This document shows positions 1 to 12,200 of a stretch of 64,000 nt of DNA, in pieces. The notes beneath the pieces are model-generated. The model was not told the DNA's origin. It did not search any database and saw only the letters and a list, made by a program, of their open reading frames with translations. The stretch is from positions 367,501 to 431,500 of the forward strand of contig JAJTWR010000389.1 in NCBI GenBank assembly GCA_021613335.1, in the 5' to 3' direction. The position numbers and the translations under genes were made by a program. Numbering within the stretch: position 1 is the first letter of the stretch; each line of letters opens with the position of its first letter. The stretch is from Whitmania pigra (lineage: Eukaryota; Annelida; Clitellata; Hirudinida; Haemopidae).

Positions 1-314
1 TTTATGTAAATACAATTATTTATTTATAGTTGACTTGGCATTTTTTTCAAATATAATAATAATAATAGAAATAATAATGTCCTATAATAATCTCTTGCAC
101 ACGTCCAACCATTTCTTACTCTCATTAGTGAGTTAGCAGGAGTAAATGTGTAAATTTATGCTAATTATGCACAGCATTCTCAGACATGAAAAATTGGACA
201 CTTGATCAAATGTCCTCAATGTCTTCAATTTATTTTCATGGATTTCAACATTTACTCGAGGAGAACAAGAATCAGTTTGTTAATAATTTACAACAACAAA
301 AAACAAAAATAATA

Positions 315-355
<41 letters not shown>

Positions 356-934
356 CGACCAATTGGAACCTTTGGATTTCTGAGGTTCATCAAAAACTTG
401 TCATAGTCACAGTCACAGTTGATTTCAAGCATTTTTCCTTTAAACAATAATATAAATATAGCAATAATAACCGCAAGAAGTGACAGTTAACAATTCAGAC
501 ATCAGAATAAATTAACACCTCAGTAGGAGGGGCTACTAACTGTCAATTTTGACATCATCCTCAAAACACAAACAGACAGATCATTCTCTAAGTACAACTG
601 AAAGTGTTATATTACAGATCGAAAACAATGGCAATTCAGAGTCTAGCATCTAAAAACTCTTGTCCAATCAAGGGGCAATTGGGGCCTGTCATTCACTCCT
701 ATAAATAGCTCAGGGAAGGGAAGATCCAATCAAATAGCTCTGATGATGAGGTCAGAGCAGGTTGAGATATTTCTCATGAGTAATATCATCATCATCACTA
801 TCATCAACAGCTCGCCTTAAAAAATCTCTCAGGTAAATTTCTCGAAATCAGTTTTATGTCATAGAAATTCCCGTGCAATTTGAAGCTGTGTGTGGTGGCA
901 GACGAACTCTCGACCGATTGTCATTGCTGATGAG
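1..934. other. 3' flank of TBC1D22, no gene seen
   Basis: No coding region is supported here. On the minus strand this is downstream of the TBC1D22 stop, and polyadenylation hexamers (TTTATT on the plus strand) occur at 229-234 and 19-24, so part of it is probably 3' UTR. A perfect-looking AAT/ATA trinucleotide microsatellite lies at about 309-355. The translated isoleucine-rich ORF over it is low-complexity and not a gene. Confidence 0.5.
309..355. repeat. (AAT)n microsatellite
   Basis: Uninterrupted AAT trinucleotide run visible in the sequence. Shorter runs of the same unit occur at 1732-1754 and 3557-3595, the latter inside a TBC1D22 intron about 20-60 nt upstream of a splice acceptor. 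Confidence 0.9.
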
Positions 935-3553
935 TCATTGCGCTCCTCTGATCGGCAGGGATTCACGGACGAAGTGCTTGGGGGCGTCGGCGAAGGAGAA
1001 CTTGAGCCTGTAAGCCTCTGCGAGGATCATTCTCATCTCCTCGTCTTTCCAGTGCTGAGTTGGAAAATTCTGAAGCAACAGCATCAGGCCCTGTGAAGTT
1101 AAGATTTAAATTTAATTGGAAATTCTGTCTAAGAATAACTTTTAAAATGTTTTATCGCATCACATCATAAGGACATTCTGTCTGAAATCAATGATTAAAT
1201 TTTATTAAAAATATATTATTTTTACATATGATATTATTTAATACATATTAATTAGGGCAGCTAAGAGCACTATATTCCTATTTGTCCTTCTGAGAAGAGA
1301 ACCACTGAGAAGGTCTATATAAAATGTCAAGCAAACACAGATCAAAATAAATGTCTAAACACATATACTAATATTTTCATCTCAAAACAAAATATCATCG
1401 CAACATAAATACTGGTATCTAATATTAATTACTTTGGAAATTATACAAAAAATATTTGCATCTCACATCAAAATATCGTCCAATCACGCATGATAATTTT
1501 TTTTATCTCATATTAATTATTCATCAGAAATGAACATTCAAACGAGCGTCGGAAACATCTCCATCTTACGTGGAAATCCTTCTCCTTTTGAAGCACTCCG
1601 GAAAACTTGGTGAGGAAAGCTGCGCAAACGTACAAGTGGAACGAAGCAAAACCGTCAGGTTCCGACTGTAATCGAAGCCAATCGAGTTGAGTGATGCAAA
1701 ATTAATTCAATTTTTTGTTATGTGATTATCTTAATAATAATAATAATAATAATAGTCTGAGATGAAGTCATTTTGTCAAAACCATATTATGAAAATAAAT
1801 TAAAATTATAACCGACAAGATTCACTCCATTTATAGAAGGTAATCGATAAAAATATTGTTAACTACAACTTAACGCAACATTAACCGAACAAGTAAACAG
1901 ACGTAATTAATTAGCATGATTTTAGTAACACTAAATTAACAGGTGCACGAAGTTTGACAAACCGACCAGGTAAGTATCCCAGAGTCTGACGATGCACCTT
2001 AAAGGTAACTCTCTCATCAGCAGGTTGTTCATCCACCTGAACGTGAACTGGAGGTATTCCACTCGGTGACTTTCCAGGTGGCAGTGAAGCCGGTCTGGAA
2101 TAAATTATATAATTAACCAGTTAGATGAAAATTTTGCTTGATCATGTGCCTCAAATGTTATTACAAAATTCCATTTTTTTCAAGGCTTATGATAACATTT
2201 TGATGTTAACTGAAGATTATTGTGGTAATGATATATATTAAAATAAACTTCATTTCTCACAGAATAGCAAACATGAACTTTTTTAAAACATGCACAAATA
2301 AGCCACAAAATTCGCATGCACATTCACAATTGCGCAAGCAGGCAAAGGAAAATAATAAGTTGTAATAATTAATCGACCACAAACAATAAACAACCGATCA
2401 ATAAATTATTATAATAATTCAACTGCAAACATCAAACAAACGATCGATAAATACAAACGGGAACATCAACAAGTCAGCCACTCAACTGTCTATCCTGCCA
2501 ATAAGTTCTTTCAGTTGATTGATGCGTGTCTGAATGCCCGGTTGAGCGAACGTGTAATTGTCCTGAATGCCGTCGAGCAGTTTCGAGAAGCACCAGTAGC
2601 AGTCCGCCTCGAGGCTTTGAAGACTTTCCTCTGCCAGTGAGGACACCACGAAGGTTTCAATGCAGGATTCTGGAAAAGCAGACGACAATGAATTCACGAA
2701 ATTATTTTTATCGACATTATCATCGTCATTGTGGTAGCAATCGCAAGCTTTTATTTATTTTTAGGAGTCTTTAGTTCAGATGTAACTGTTTTTAATTAAT
2801 AAACTATTATATATTATTATAATAACAATAACTTTGGTTCAGATGTAACTAAGAGTCCAAGTCTGTATGATATTAGCTGACCAGAAATCGACATGTTGTA
2901 TTCACTAAGTGATGATTACAAGACTTTGATAACTAATACAATTTCGTTAACAATTATTATGTTATAAATATTATTTGATGCCTGGTCATTGTATCAAGCA
3001 AAACAATTATCAATGACACGAAGATATGACTTTCACAGACATGTAGATGTAGAGTTGAACTTAGTCCTGTAAATGTCACCATCACTCACAAGAGCACACT
3101 GTTACAAACTCTAACACTTAAGTAAATGTAGATCATGATCAAATCATAAACATGGGCATACACAGAAAAAAGTTACAAAAACAACATCTGGTTGGATAAT
3201 AAAGCGTGCAGACTAAAAATACATTCAACAAAAGCTGCATAAACTATCCTTTCCAAAAGTAAATCTAACTGTCTCTAGTTCTGCTTAGCATTCAAACTTC
3301 ATGATTTTAGGTCATGTTATCACCTCGATTTAATTGCTGATCGTAATTAAGATAAAATATTCCCAACTAAGAAAACTCTTCTGCAATTCAGAATCATTTC
3401 CAGCCTGAACCTCACCTTTGTCCAAGTGCTCGGAAAGGAAAACCACAAAGAATGGTGTTACGAGATCGTTCATTCCCTGCACGTATCCACTGGCAGGGTG
3501 TCTGATTGCCCAGATGTACAGGATTCTCTCGAAGATCTGACAATGAAATGATA

Positions 3554-3599
<46 letters not shown>

Positions 3600-6339
3600 T
3601 GTTGTTGTTGAATTATTGGGTTGAATAATATTAATGACTGTGATGTTGATTCGTGGACTAACAAAGCAAAGATAATTGAAGTGCTGTTAAATTAGCACCA
3701 ATACAAATACTTCTAACACCATTAAAACATCATCAGAAAGCTCTCGAAGTGTCATTTAAATCAATATTTACAGTGAATGTAAACACCGAATGTAAACATC
3801 AAATTGAAACGTCAAACACGTCATCACAAGATTCACCTCTTGAACGGTTTCTTGTTGGAAGAGAAGGACGGACGGACTCATCCGAGGGACGTCGATTTGA
3901 ATCTGAAACAAACGAAATTAAACAAATCAACACTAAAAACAATGTGAAACAAAACAAATGAAACAATGGTTGAGGAGGTGGTCGAAGGATGGAAGCATCT
4001 GCCACATTAGCATTTTGGAGACATTAAATCAGGTGATTTAAAGCTTGAATTATTTACAGGCCGAATTATGTGCGGTGAATTATTTAGTGTATTAATTATT
4101 GACGACCGAAGCCAGACAATGAATGAAGGGATGTTTTCAAAGTTATCGAAGTAGCCTTTTCGTACTCATAAATCTCAAAAGAAACCTTTGGCACGAAATA
4201 TAAACCCGAATGAATTCTGAATTAATTCACCCAAGCAGCCTTAGTTCCAACTGCTGCCAGATGTTGAGTTCAAAATACTTCCATGCAACAATAAAGATGC
4301 AAATGTTGCCGCAATTGAGGTGCAGGTGGCAGACAAACGATACACTTACTAAATTATTCATGACATCAAATTCCGGGCAGCATTCAGCAACTCATATTTT
4401 ATGTAATTGCCACCTAAACAACTTAATGTAATTAATTATGAATATTCATTTAATGTAATTAAGTTGTTTTATGTTAGACAATGGAAAATAAAAATAACAA
4501 ATTTCATATAGTCTATAATGTGATATTTAATTCTACATGAAGACACATCATTTCCATACAGAGAGCTTATAAATTATAATTACAATAAAAAATGAATTAT
4601 TTGATATATACAAGTATAAGCAAACACTTGCTAAATACAAGACATTAATGACCGAAAACTTCTTGTTTTGCATTCCATCGTGAAATAAAAAACTCGACAC
4701 GAGCAACAATCATCATCAAGGACACCCAATAAAAAACAATTCTCACAACATTTTAATGAAGCTCTTGAGCTCTCTTCACAAAACCACTCGATTTGAAACA
4801 ACATTATTTTATTTTATATAAAATCACATTTTTAAATCATTAAATATTAACTGAATGTTTAAGTAAATATTTAAATTGCAACATATTTAATAATTATAGT
4901 GATCATCAGCATGCTATTAAAAGATGAAAGGTTATTCTTGTTTCCTTAAACTCAAAATTGATTTTGTCAGATTAAACATAGAAGTAAACAAAATAAATTG
5001 CTAAAAGTCAATTAGAATCAAGGTATGAACATTACGAATCCTGATAGGTGATAATCATCTGCAAAACACGTGCTTTGCATTCATCGAGCTTCACCTCGTA
5101 GACTCGAAATATGATTTCAAAAGTTCAGGACATTTGAACACATCCAGCAGATACCACATCAACAAATGTTTTGATAAAAGATGATGATTTTGCAGGCAAA
5201 ACTTAAACAAAACACATCAAGTGCTTGCAGGTTCAATTGGAAAACCCCCAATCTCACCACACGTCACCATCAGCTGTTAGCTCACCCAAAGGATCATGAA
5301 TATTCATTAACCTGTCTGTGTGTCTCCTGGTGGATTTCCTGATGTCTGGTGCTGTAATACTGCTTCAGGAAATTATGGTACTCCTTCCTCTTCTTCTCCA
5401 GCATGCTTTCACGTCTGTCCGTCGTGGCGGGAAGGTAACCCTGCGAGCAGAAGTTGTTTGGAAACTTCGAATGTTGATCGAATGCCATTCATTTATTAAT
5501 ACATTCATTTATTAATATGTTCATTTATTTATACATTCATTTATTAATTTATTGATTGATGCCTTGGACAACAACTCACAGAAAGAAGTTTCCAGACGAG
5601 AGGTCGATATCTCGACGGAATGCCAGACCAGCTTTGCTCTTTTAAAGCATCTGTTAATTTTTTTTAAATATGAAAAAATAAACAACTTGTTCTGGATGCT
5701 ATATTTAAACAGCAAAAAATGTTGTATTGCAAAAATGTCGAGGTCTCAAAGACAAACCTAAGTTTACAGTAGAACAATTCAGAAGAGATGAAAATTTTTC
5801 TAGTTTGATATCGTCTTGTTCGTGCGAATTGGAGGGCATCAGACTTTGTACAGATTTGTTTCCAAACTGTCGAGTCTGATGATTCTGTGGCAGACTCGAC
5901 TGTCGTGATAAAGGAGAAAACATAGCTGCAAAAATGTTAAAAGCACGTTTAGAGTTGTGAATTCATTTTTTAAAGTATCTCTCGATGACAAACTTGGATG
6001 TCCACGCGACTTTGTATTTGAGACATGATTACCGGCACTACACGCAGATTCAAGAGATGAACACTGTTTTGAATTTGAACTGGGTAACTTATTAGAATTC
6101 AAGACATTCGACAAGTTGTTATGCTTCAGCTGATTGCTGCTCTTTCGAGAACACAGTCTGATGACGTCGTCCTCCCCATCGTCCCATGCATCGTTGGTTT
6201 TTTCTTGGAAATCAGAAAACGAATCGCGTGATCCTACCTTTCCAAAGCGATCTTTTTTCCCCAAATCACCTCTGAAATAAGATCTTCAATCATCTCCATT
6301 CTTACAAAACTTTGTGTCTAAAGGTTACCTCGCTTTCAT
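935..6339 (-). CDS. TBC1D22: TBC1 domain family member 22 (Rab GTPase-activating protein)
   Basis: Minus-strand gene. Exons in transcript order: 6339-6329, 6271-6033, 5925-5758, 5650-5580, 5440-5312, 3902-3837, 3536-3416, 2669-2487, 2094-1967, 1665-1570, 1090-935; phases match and give 455 residues. The TBC fold stimulates GTP hydrolysis by Rab-type GTPases on Golgi/endomembranes. Seen: the arginine-finger motif IQIDVPR (R213), the glutamine-finger motif GYVQGMNDL (Q248), RPLVWKLLSGYLP, LLDGIQDNYTFAQPGIQ, and the C-terminal AEAYRLKFSFADAPKH. These follow vertebrate TBC1D22A/B almost word for word, including the N-terminal acidic patch NDAWDDGEDD. The 6033 donor (GTAATC) and the start are the least certain points: the family usually has about 60 more N-terminal residues, and stops lie just upstream of the chosen ATG, so an upstream exon may be missing. 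Confidence 0.92.
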
Positions 6340-9265
6340 CACAGGTTTAACAGCAAAAGATCATCAGCTGAAGTAATCCACCAACAGAAACGAAAAAAAA
6401 ACACCGAAATCTTTTAAATAATGTCTCGCGGTAGACCTTGAGACCCCCAAAAATATTTTTTAACTTTAAAAGTAATGGCACCCCATGTAACTAGTCAAGG
6501 GTTTTCTTTTAACAATTGTAATGTGAGCTACAACAACGTCAACGGACCACCCCTTAATGCCACTAAAACCGGACGATAACTTTAATAAAAACAAAAGGGC
6601 ATTTTAAATTCATCAATTAAAAATTTTAAAAAATTGTAAATGCCTCTAAGATAATGTATGCACTTTAAAAGTATTGTTTAACTAAAGCGTGTGAATTTAA
6701 TAATTTCTGGTTATCCGGCGTCAGCGAGTAAACTAATGGACATTTTTTCCAGTAATTTATCAATACCAACAGGTACAGAGCTCATGCTCATGAATTGTAA
6801 ACTCTAATAAAGGTAGAAAATGGTGTCATTTCAATACTCGTAGAATAAACGATAAAGTTGCTAAGCGCATTTTAGTTTTCAAGTCAGGATTTTATTAATT
6901 TGTTACAATTGCATGTTTTTTAATGGTTCACAATCATAATTTGTTATGTAAATAGCAATCACTAAGAGCAGATTTAGAAACAATCTTGTTTTTAACTGAG
7001 GATGCGTCCAAATATCAGGGGAAGAATGTAGGTGAAAGTCTCTACAAGAAACAGACCCATTCATAATCCGAAATGTAAAAAGTTAATTAAGCAACAGTAT
7101 GTCGAGACTCGCTTTAATAGATTGTTAATAGTAATGACATTGATCTATCACAAACATCAAATTTTTGGAAAAAAGATGTTTGTTTAATTGTAGATGGTGT
7201 TGTTAACTTGAAATAGAGATAATTAAACATTTTAAAAATCAGAAGAAACCAACTTCTCCAAAATGTTACCCCAAGCACTGTACGTGGCACTTTCAGAACT
7301 AGGTGATAGATCGACATGGCAATTCCAATGAATGAAAATTGCCCACTTCTAGTTTAAAAGTTGTATAATTATATTTTATAATTTAAATTTAAATTTAATG
7401 ATACTATTTACAAATCGATTTGTTTCGAGTATGATCGAACCATAACAAGAAATTTGGCTTGTCAGCCTCTTATCCACAAAGCCGTATTAATCAGTGTGGA
7501 GGTGCAGTGGCTTAGCTAGGGTATTTTCACCCGGAACGAACTATAAAATTGGCTACAAGAAGATTAATCTAATAGTTCTCAAATTAATAATGATAATCTC
7601 TGCTAAAATTGAATAAAAACAATGCTTAACCTAAACATATTATCTAATGTCTAATGAAAAGCACTCTCGCGCTATACATCATCTTATTAGCGAATATGGG
7701 AATCATGTCTGGTTGTCTTCAAACCAGCCAATACAGCTGGAGAGACACCTGACTTGCCCAACGACAGCAACTATGCTCCCTAAGACGTCAATCACCTCCA
7801 CAATTATCCCTTGTCGAGATTCAAATCCTACTGAGGGATGAATTCATCTGCTTTCTGTTCCAAACCTTCTCTAAAAGAACACTAGCAGATACAGAGTTGA
7901 ATTTTTGAATTAGCTTTAACAGCTTCTGATCGTGTTTCTCTCCAATGTTGATCTCCAACGTGTTTAATGCTCCCGCTCTAACGTGATGGGAAAAGCTTTT
8001 TTAAACTCGTCCACAGTTAGTGGCAGACATGATACATGATACGTCTGATAGTCATCTTGTGACCGATTCATTGCAGTTATTATAATATAATGTTGTATAT
8101 AATACGAACATAAAAAGCCTCATTTGTAAGCCTCGTTTCGGTTGTTGGTGATGATTGCCCAGAAATACGTGACAAGCAAGAAAAAAAAGTATTTTTTTTA
8201 GCTGGTTGGTGGCACATTCCGTAAATTCCTAAATCCGGGACTGCTGAACTCTATAAGAGAACAGAGGTGTTGGCAATAAGTTTAAAACAATTTGGCTAAA
8301 AGTCGACCTTATATGAATGGTTCTCAAGATTAAATCGAATTTTTCCACGAACAAGACGACCTTTATTTGATGATGGTCATAGTAATATTATAAACTAATG
8401 ATATTTAATAATAAAACGAGTTTATTTTTTTAAAGGCTTATGCGTGGCCTGTCGTCAATTAAAATGATAATTAATATTAATATTGCCTGGATTGCATTAT
8501 ATCACTAAGATAACATTTTAAACCAAGTAATGTAAATTATGAATAAACAATTATTATCGGACGTTCCTTAAAATTAAGTTATATCTTGAACAGCCAGCAA
8601 CTCAACCCAACAGCAGCTTGGTCCTTTCTACCAAATGGAGGACAGTGCCAGAGTCAATGATGACTGATAACAGCTGCTTGAATGCCGGATATTCTTGTTT
8701 TCCTTCGATATGCAAATTTTTACTAATATTAAATTACAAAAATAAAGCTAATAAAAATTTACATTGGTTAAAAAACATTTAAAATGTCTAAATTAATTAA
8801 AATTTAAGAATTAAAAACATTAATTAATTCTATATATTTATTTGCAATACAATTTTTTGTTTAAGATTGGTTTTACCTTGTTTATTTGAAATTGTCAAAT
8901 ATTTATCTTCAAAACTACTCAATTTTGTAATTATTAATTATTACTATTAAAACCGAAGATAATTAGCAGACGTCATATATTCCTTTCACCTGACTTTTCA
9001 ATTGAAGCTCTTTATCCCGGGCATGAAGAGCCTTTGCGAGCACCTTTGTTTTCATTGTTTACCGAACTTCTCTGCTGTGACCAACTGTGCCTGCTGTGCG
9101 ATGCTTAATTGAAAAAAAGCTTGCACGACATAAAGCAAAATACCTGTTAAAAATAAGTTTAAGTTAGGGAATCTTTTTAATTGATTGTTGCTTTTAGATG
9201 AGTTTCGGAGTGGAACTGTCTCTTTTTGTTACCACTTTGTGAATCTCACCTGATATGTGGCAAAG
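6340..9265. other. Intergenic, no gene seen
   Basis: Divergent spacer between TBC1D22 (-) and the patatin gene (+), presumably holding both promoters. AT-rich with many stops in all frames and no conserved protein segment. At 7505-7540 a sequence starting CAGTGGCTTAGCTAGGG resembles the end of hAT-type DNA transposons, and at about 7812-7830 there is a GATTCAAATCC box resembling a tRNA B box, so part of 7.5-7.85 kb may be transposon or SINE debris. No complete tRNA is supported. Confidence 0.4.
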
Positions 9266-12200
9266 ATGGGAAACCATAATTCTTCGGGTAGCCCCCGAAA
9301 AGCTCACGAAAACAAGAAGCTCGCAAACTCAGATTCTGGGAAAGTCGAGAAGACCTGCGTAAAAGGTCCGAGGAAAAGGAGGAGGCGACGAAGGTGCGGA
9401 CAGGTGTCCGACAACTTTATCATTCACGGCATCGATTACCTGCCAGAGTCTGTAAAGAGAAAGGAAAGGAAAAAGAAAAATGTGCCTAAATTCATATTCT
9501 TCGAAGATCATCTTTGGCAGGTCAACCGCTTGAACTTCTTCGCCAGATTTCAGAATGGCCACAGCCACGGCAATGGAAGCACGGTAGACCACAAAATGCC
9601 CGAAAAAGAGCCGAAAGCAATCGATGCCGACCCTTTGCTCATGACTTCGTCCATGACGAGATCGAAAACTGCCTGTGCAGGTTTTTCTGAAGAAAAGATT
9701 ATGGACTGGCGAACCTACCCGAATTATCCTTTCCGCAACATTGTCATGTCGGGAGGAGGGAGCAAAGGATATGCCTACATTGGCTCGCTGAAGGTATGTC
9801 GAGAAAAGTTAATGTTTCTGAAAATTTTAGTTCATTGGTTACATTGTGTGTGCAAACAATGGTATTGGAATGCATTGGGACTGATTGTTTTATTGTTAAT
9901 TTTTACTAGTTATTAATTATGCATGAATATAATTATTAGTTCATTTTTGGTATTTTTGTTTATTTTTTGATTCGACTCTCATCAATGAGCCATTTAATAT
10001 TGGCCTTTAGATTTCTTTTTCAAATTTCTAAACCTACCATGAATATTTAATGAGGATCCATGAATTTTTAATATCCTCTTTTAACAAATAGACCAATTGA
10101 ATCTTAGAATCCTAAAAACTACCTGCATTTCTAAGGCTTTTAAATGTAGTAAAAAGCCATGACTCAGAAATTAATTAAACACATTTAAAAATTAAAGCGT
10201 TAAATTATGCATGTAATTTATTTATTAGGAAAGGGACGATGAACTGAAACAATGTTATGTTGTAATGGTAATTTTATCAATGGCTGAAATGATAATAGTA
10301 GTGATGATGGCTGTGACATTAAGAGCATAATAGCATAACGATGTGTATCAAGTGCCTGGTGATAATGATAATGATGATGACAATGATGATCATGATGGCA
10401 TGGAGGGCATATTGATAATGATAATGATGACAATGATGGTGGCATGGTGATGATGATGTTGACGATGAAGATGTTAGTTAGCTGTTTTTTAGTTCAGCCT
10501 TGTCATTCTTATCTAATCCTTGAACTTTGAGTCTTGATTGTGCTTCTTCCCTCACTTCAAGGCCCTACCCTGGCAAAGGCTCTAGTTTTCAGTGCTAAAC
10601 TAAAATCGTTATCCATTCTGACATCTTAGTCGTGATGTTTCGGTCATGCAAAGCAAGGAGTACCTTTGAAAAGTCGTCCCAATGATTTCCACATTAAGCA
10701 GCAGAATAATATCATCAAGCATTAGTGTTTCACTTTCTAGCTGCAATTTTGAATAATTAATAATGAACTAATTAATAAATAGCATTACTTAATAAGTAAC
10801 ATTAATTTCCAGATAATGGTCAATTAGGCTTGATTAATTAATTAGGCAATGGTATATTTAGTATATTATTATTAGTTTACTAATGCCAGAGGAGCACCTG
10901 TGCCAATTTCCCCGGCACCACTGTTAAAAGAAACGATGTCAAGTTGCGCCTGGTTTTTCAAGTACTTTCATTTGAGAGACACTCTCGAGGTGGAGTGGAC
11001 GAATTTTTGGCTCTTCTGGTCGACCTCTTGCACATTCAATAGCCTAGATTTTGACTTTCAATCATTTTAACAAAGTCATCACCGTTATTATCATCATGCT
11101 GCAGCCACCTTGGTAGTACTGCATTGTCGTTGCTGTTATTGCTTTTATTTTCTCAATTCTTTACATTTACATTTTATAGTAATTTGCTATTTATTTTTGT
11201 ACTTTGAATTTATTGAAATGATTTAAAAATTAGAAATCATATTCAAGGGCAGTAATTTGCTCGTATATCAGGCTTTTTATGATTTAAAGGAAGAATGGAC
11301 TCCAATCAAGTAAATAAACAGATGAGAAATAATTCTTTATTAAATATTCACAAAAAAAACTACAAAACTGCTAAAACTGCCGCATATTTTTAGGAATTTT
11401 ATTTTTGCAATTAAAATTTATTAATGAATACATTCATTATGTCGTCCCATTCAAGGCTTTAAAGATTTTGAGGATATTTTCAACGTGGCGACATTTTAAA
11501 AGACTGGCTGTTGGTAAAATTGATGAATTTCTTTCAAACCAATTGTTTAATAAACATGGTAGCAGGCTGTTCTTTTATGTTTTCATTCATTCTTTCATTC
11601 ATGCATTTATTCATGCATACATCCATTTCTTCATGCATCGATTCAAAGGTTGACTTCTTGATGAAAGGCCTAGTCTTTCAATGCCTAGAAGCATGAATTG
11701 GGTTCCCGGAGTACGTTTCATGCTTCAGGTGAACTGAAGAACATGATGGCCTAATGCTTCCTCACTGGATATCATGTTTCACTTTTCCATGTTCCTGAGT
11801 CCTTCCAGGTGCAGATGCACTTTTCCAGGACTGGAGAGATAGTGGGAGAGAAATTGACCGAGCACGAGAGAGGTGGATGGAGTTGGAGATTTAAAGTCTG
11901 ATTTCTGAGAAAAATAAGAGTGGTAAGAGTGAGGCGAGGTTTTCATGCGTATGAATGAAAATTAAGCAAGTTAAGTTAAGTCAAAAGTTGCAAGAAGATT
12001 TCAGTGTGGTGGATTATGAGGTTGTTTTTTTTTTGTTTTTTTCTATAAAAATTTAAAACAAAACATGCTGGAAAGGAGACAGTCTTAATGCAACCATCCA
12101 CAAATGAATGTTAACATCCCCTCAGAAAAAGAGAAATGTGTAAATTAAAACGATATGTAAACATGCTAAATAATTTGATACGCAAATGTGTCAATTACAG

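Noticed and set aside
186..383. ORF ending in a long isoleucine run
   Set aside because: Produced by the (AAT)n microsatellite.
1960..1975. Plus-strand CAG|GTAAGT, a perfect-looking splice donor
   Set aside because: It falls on the complement of a TBC1D22 exon end; no plus-strand coding sequence precedes it.
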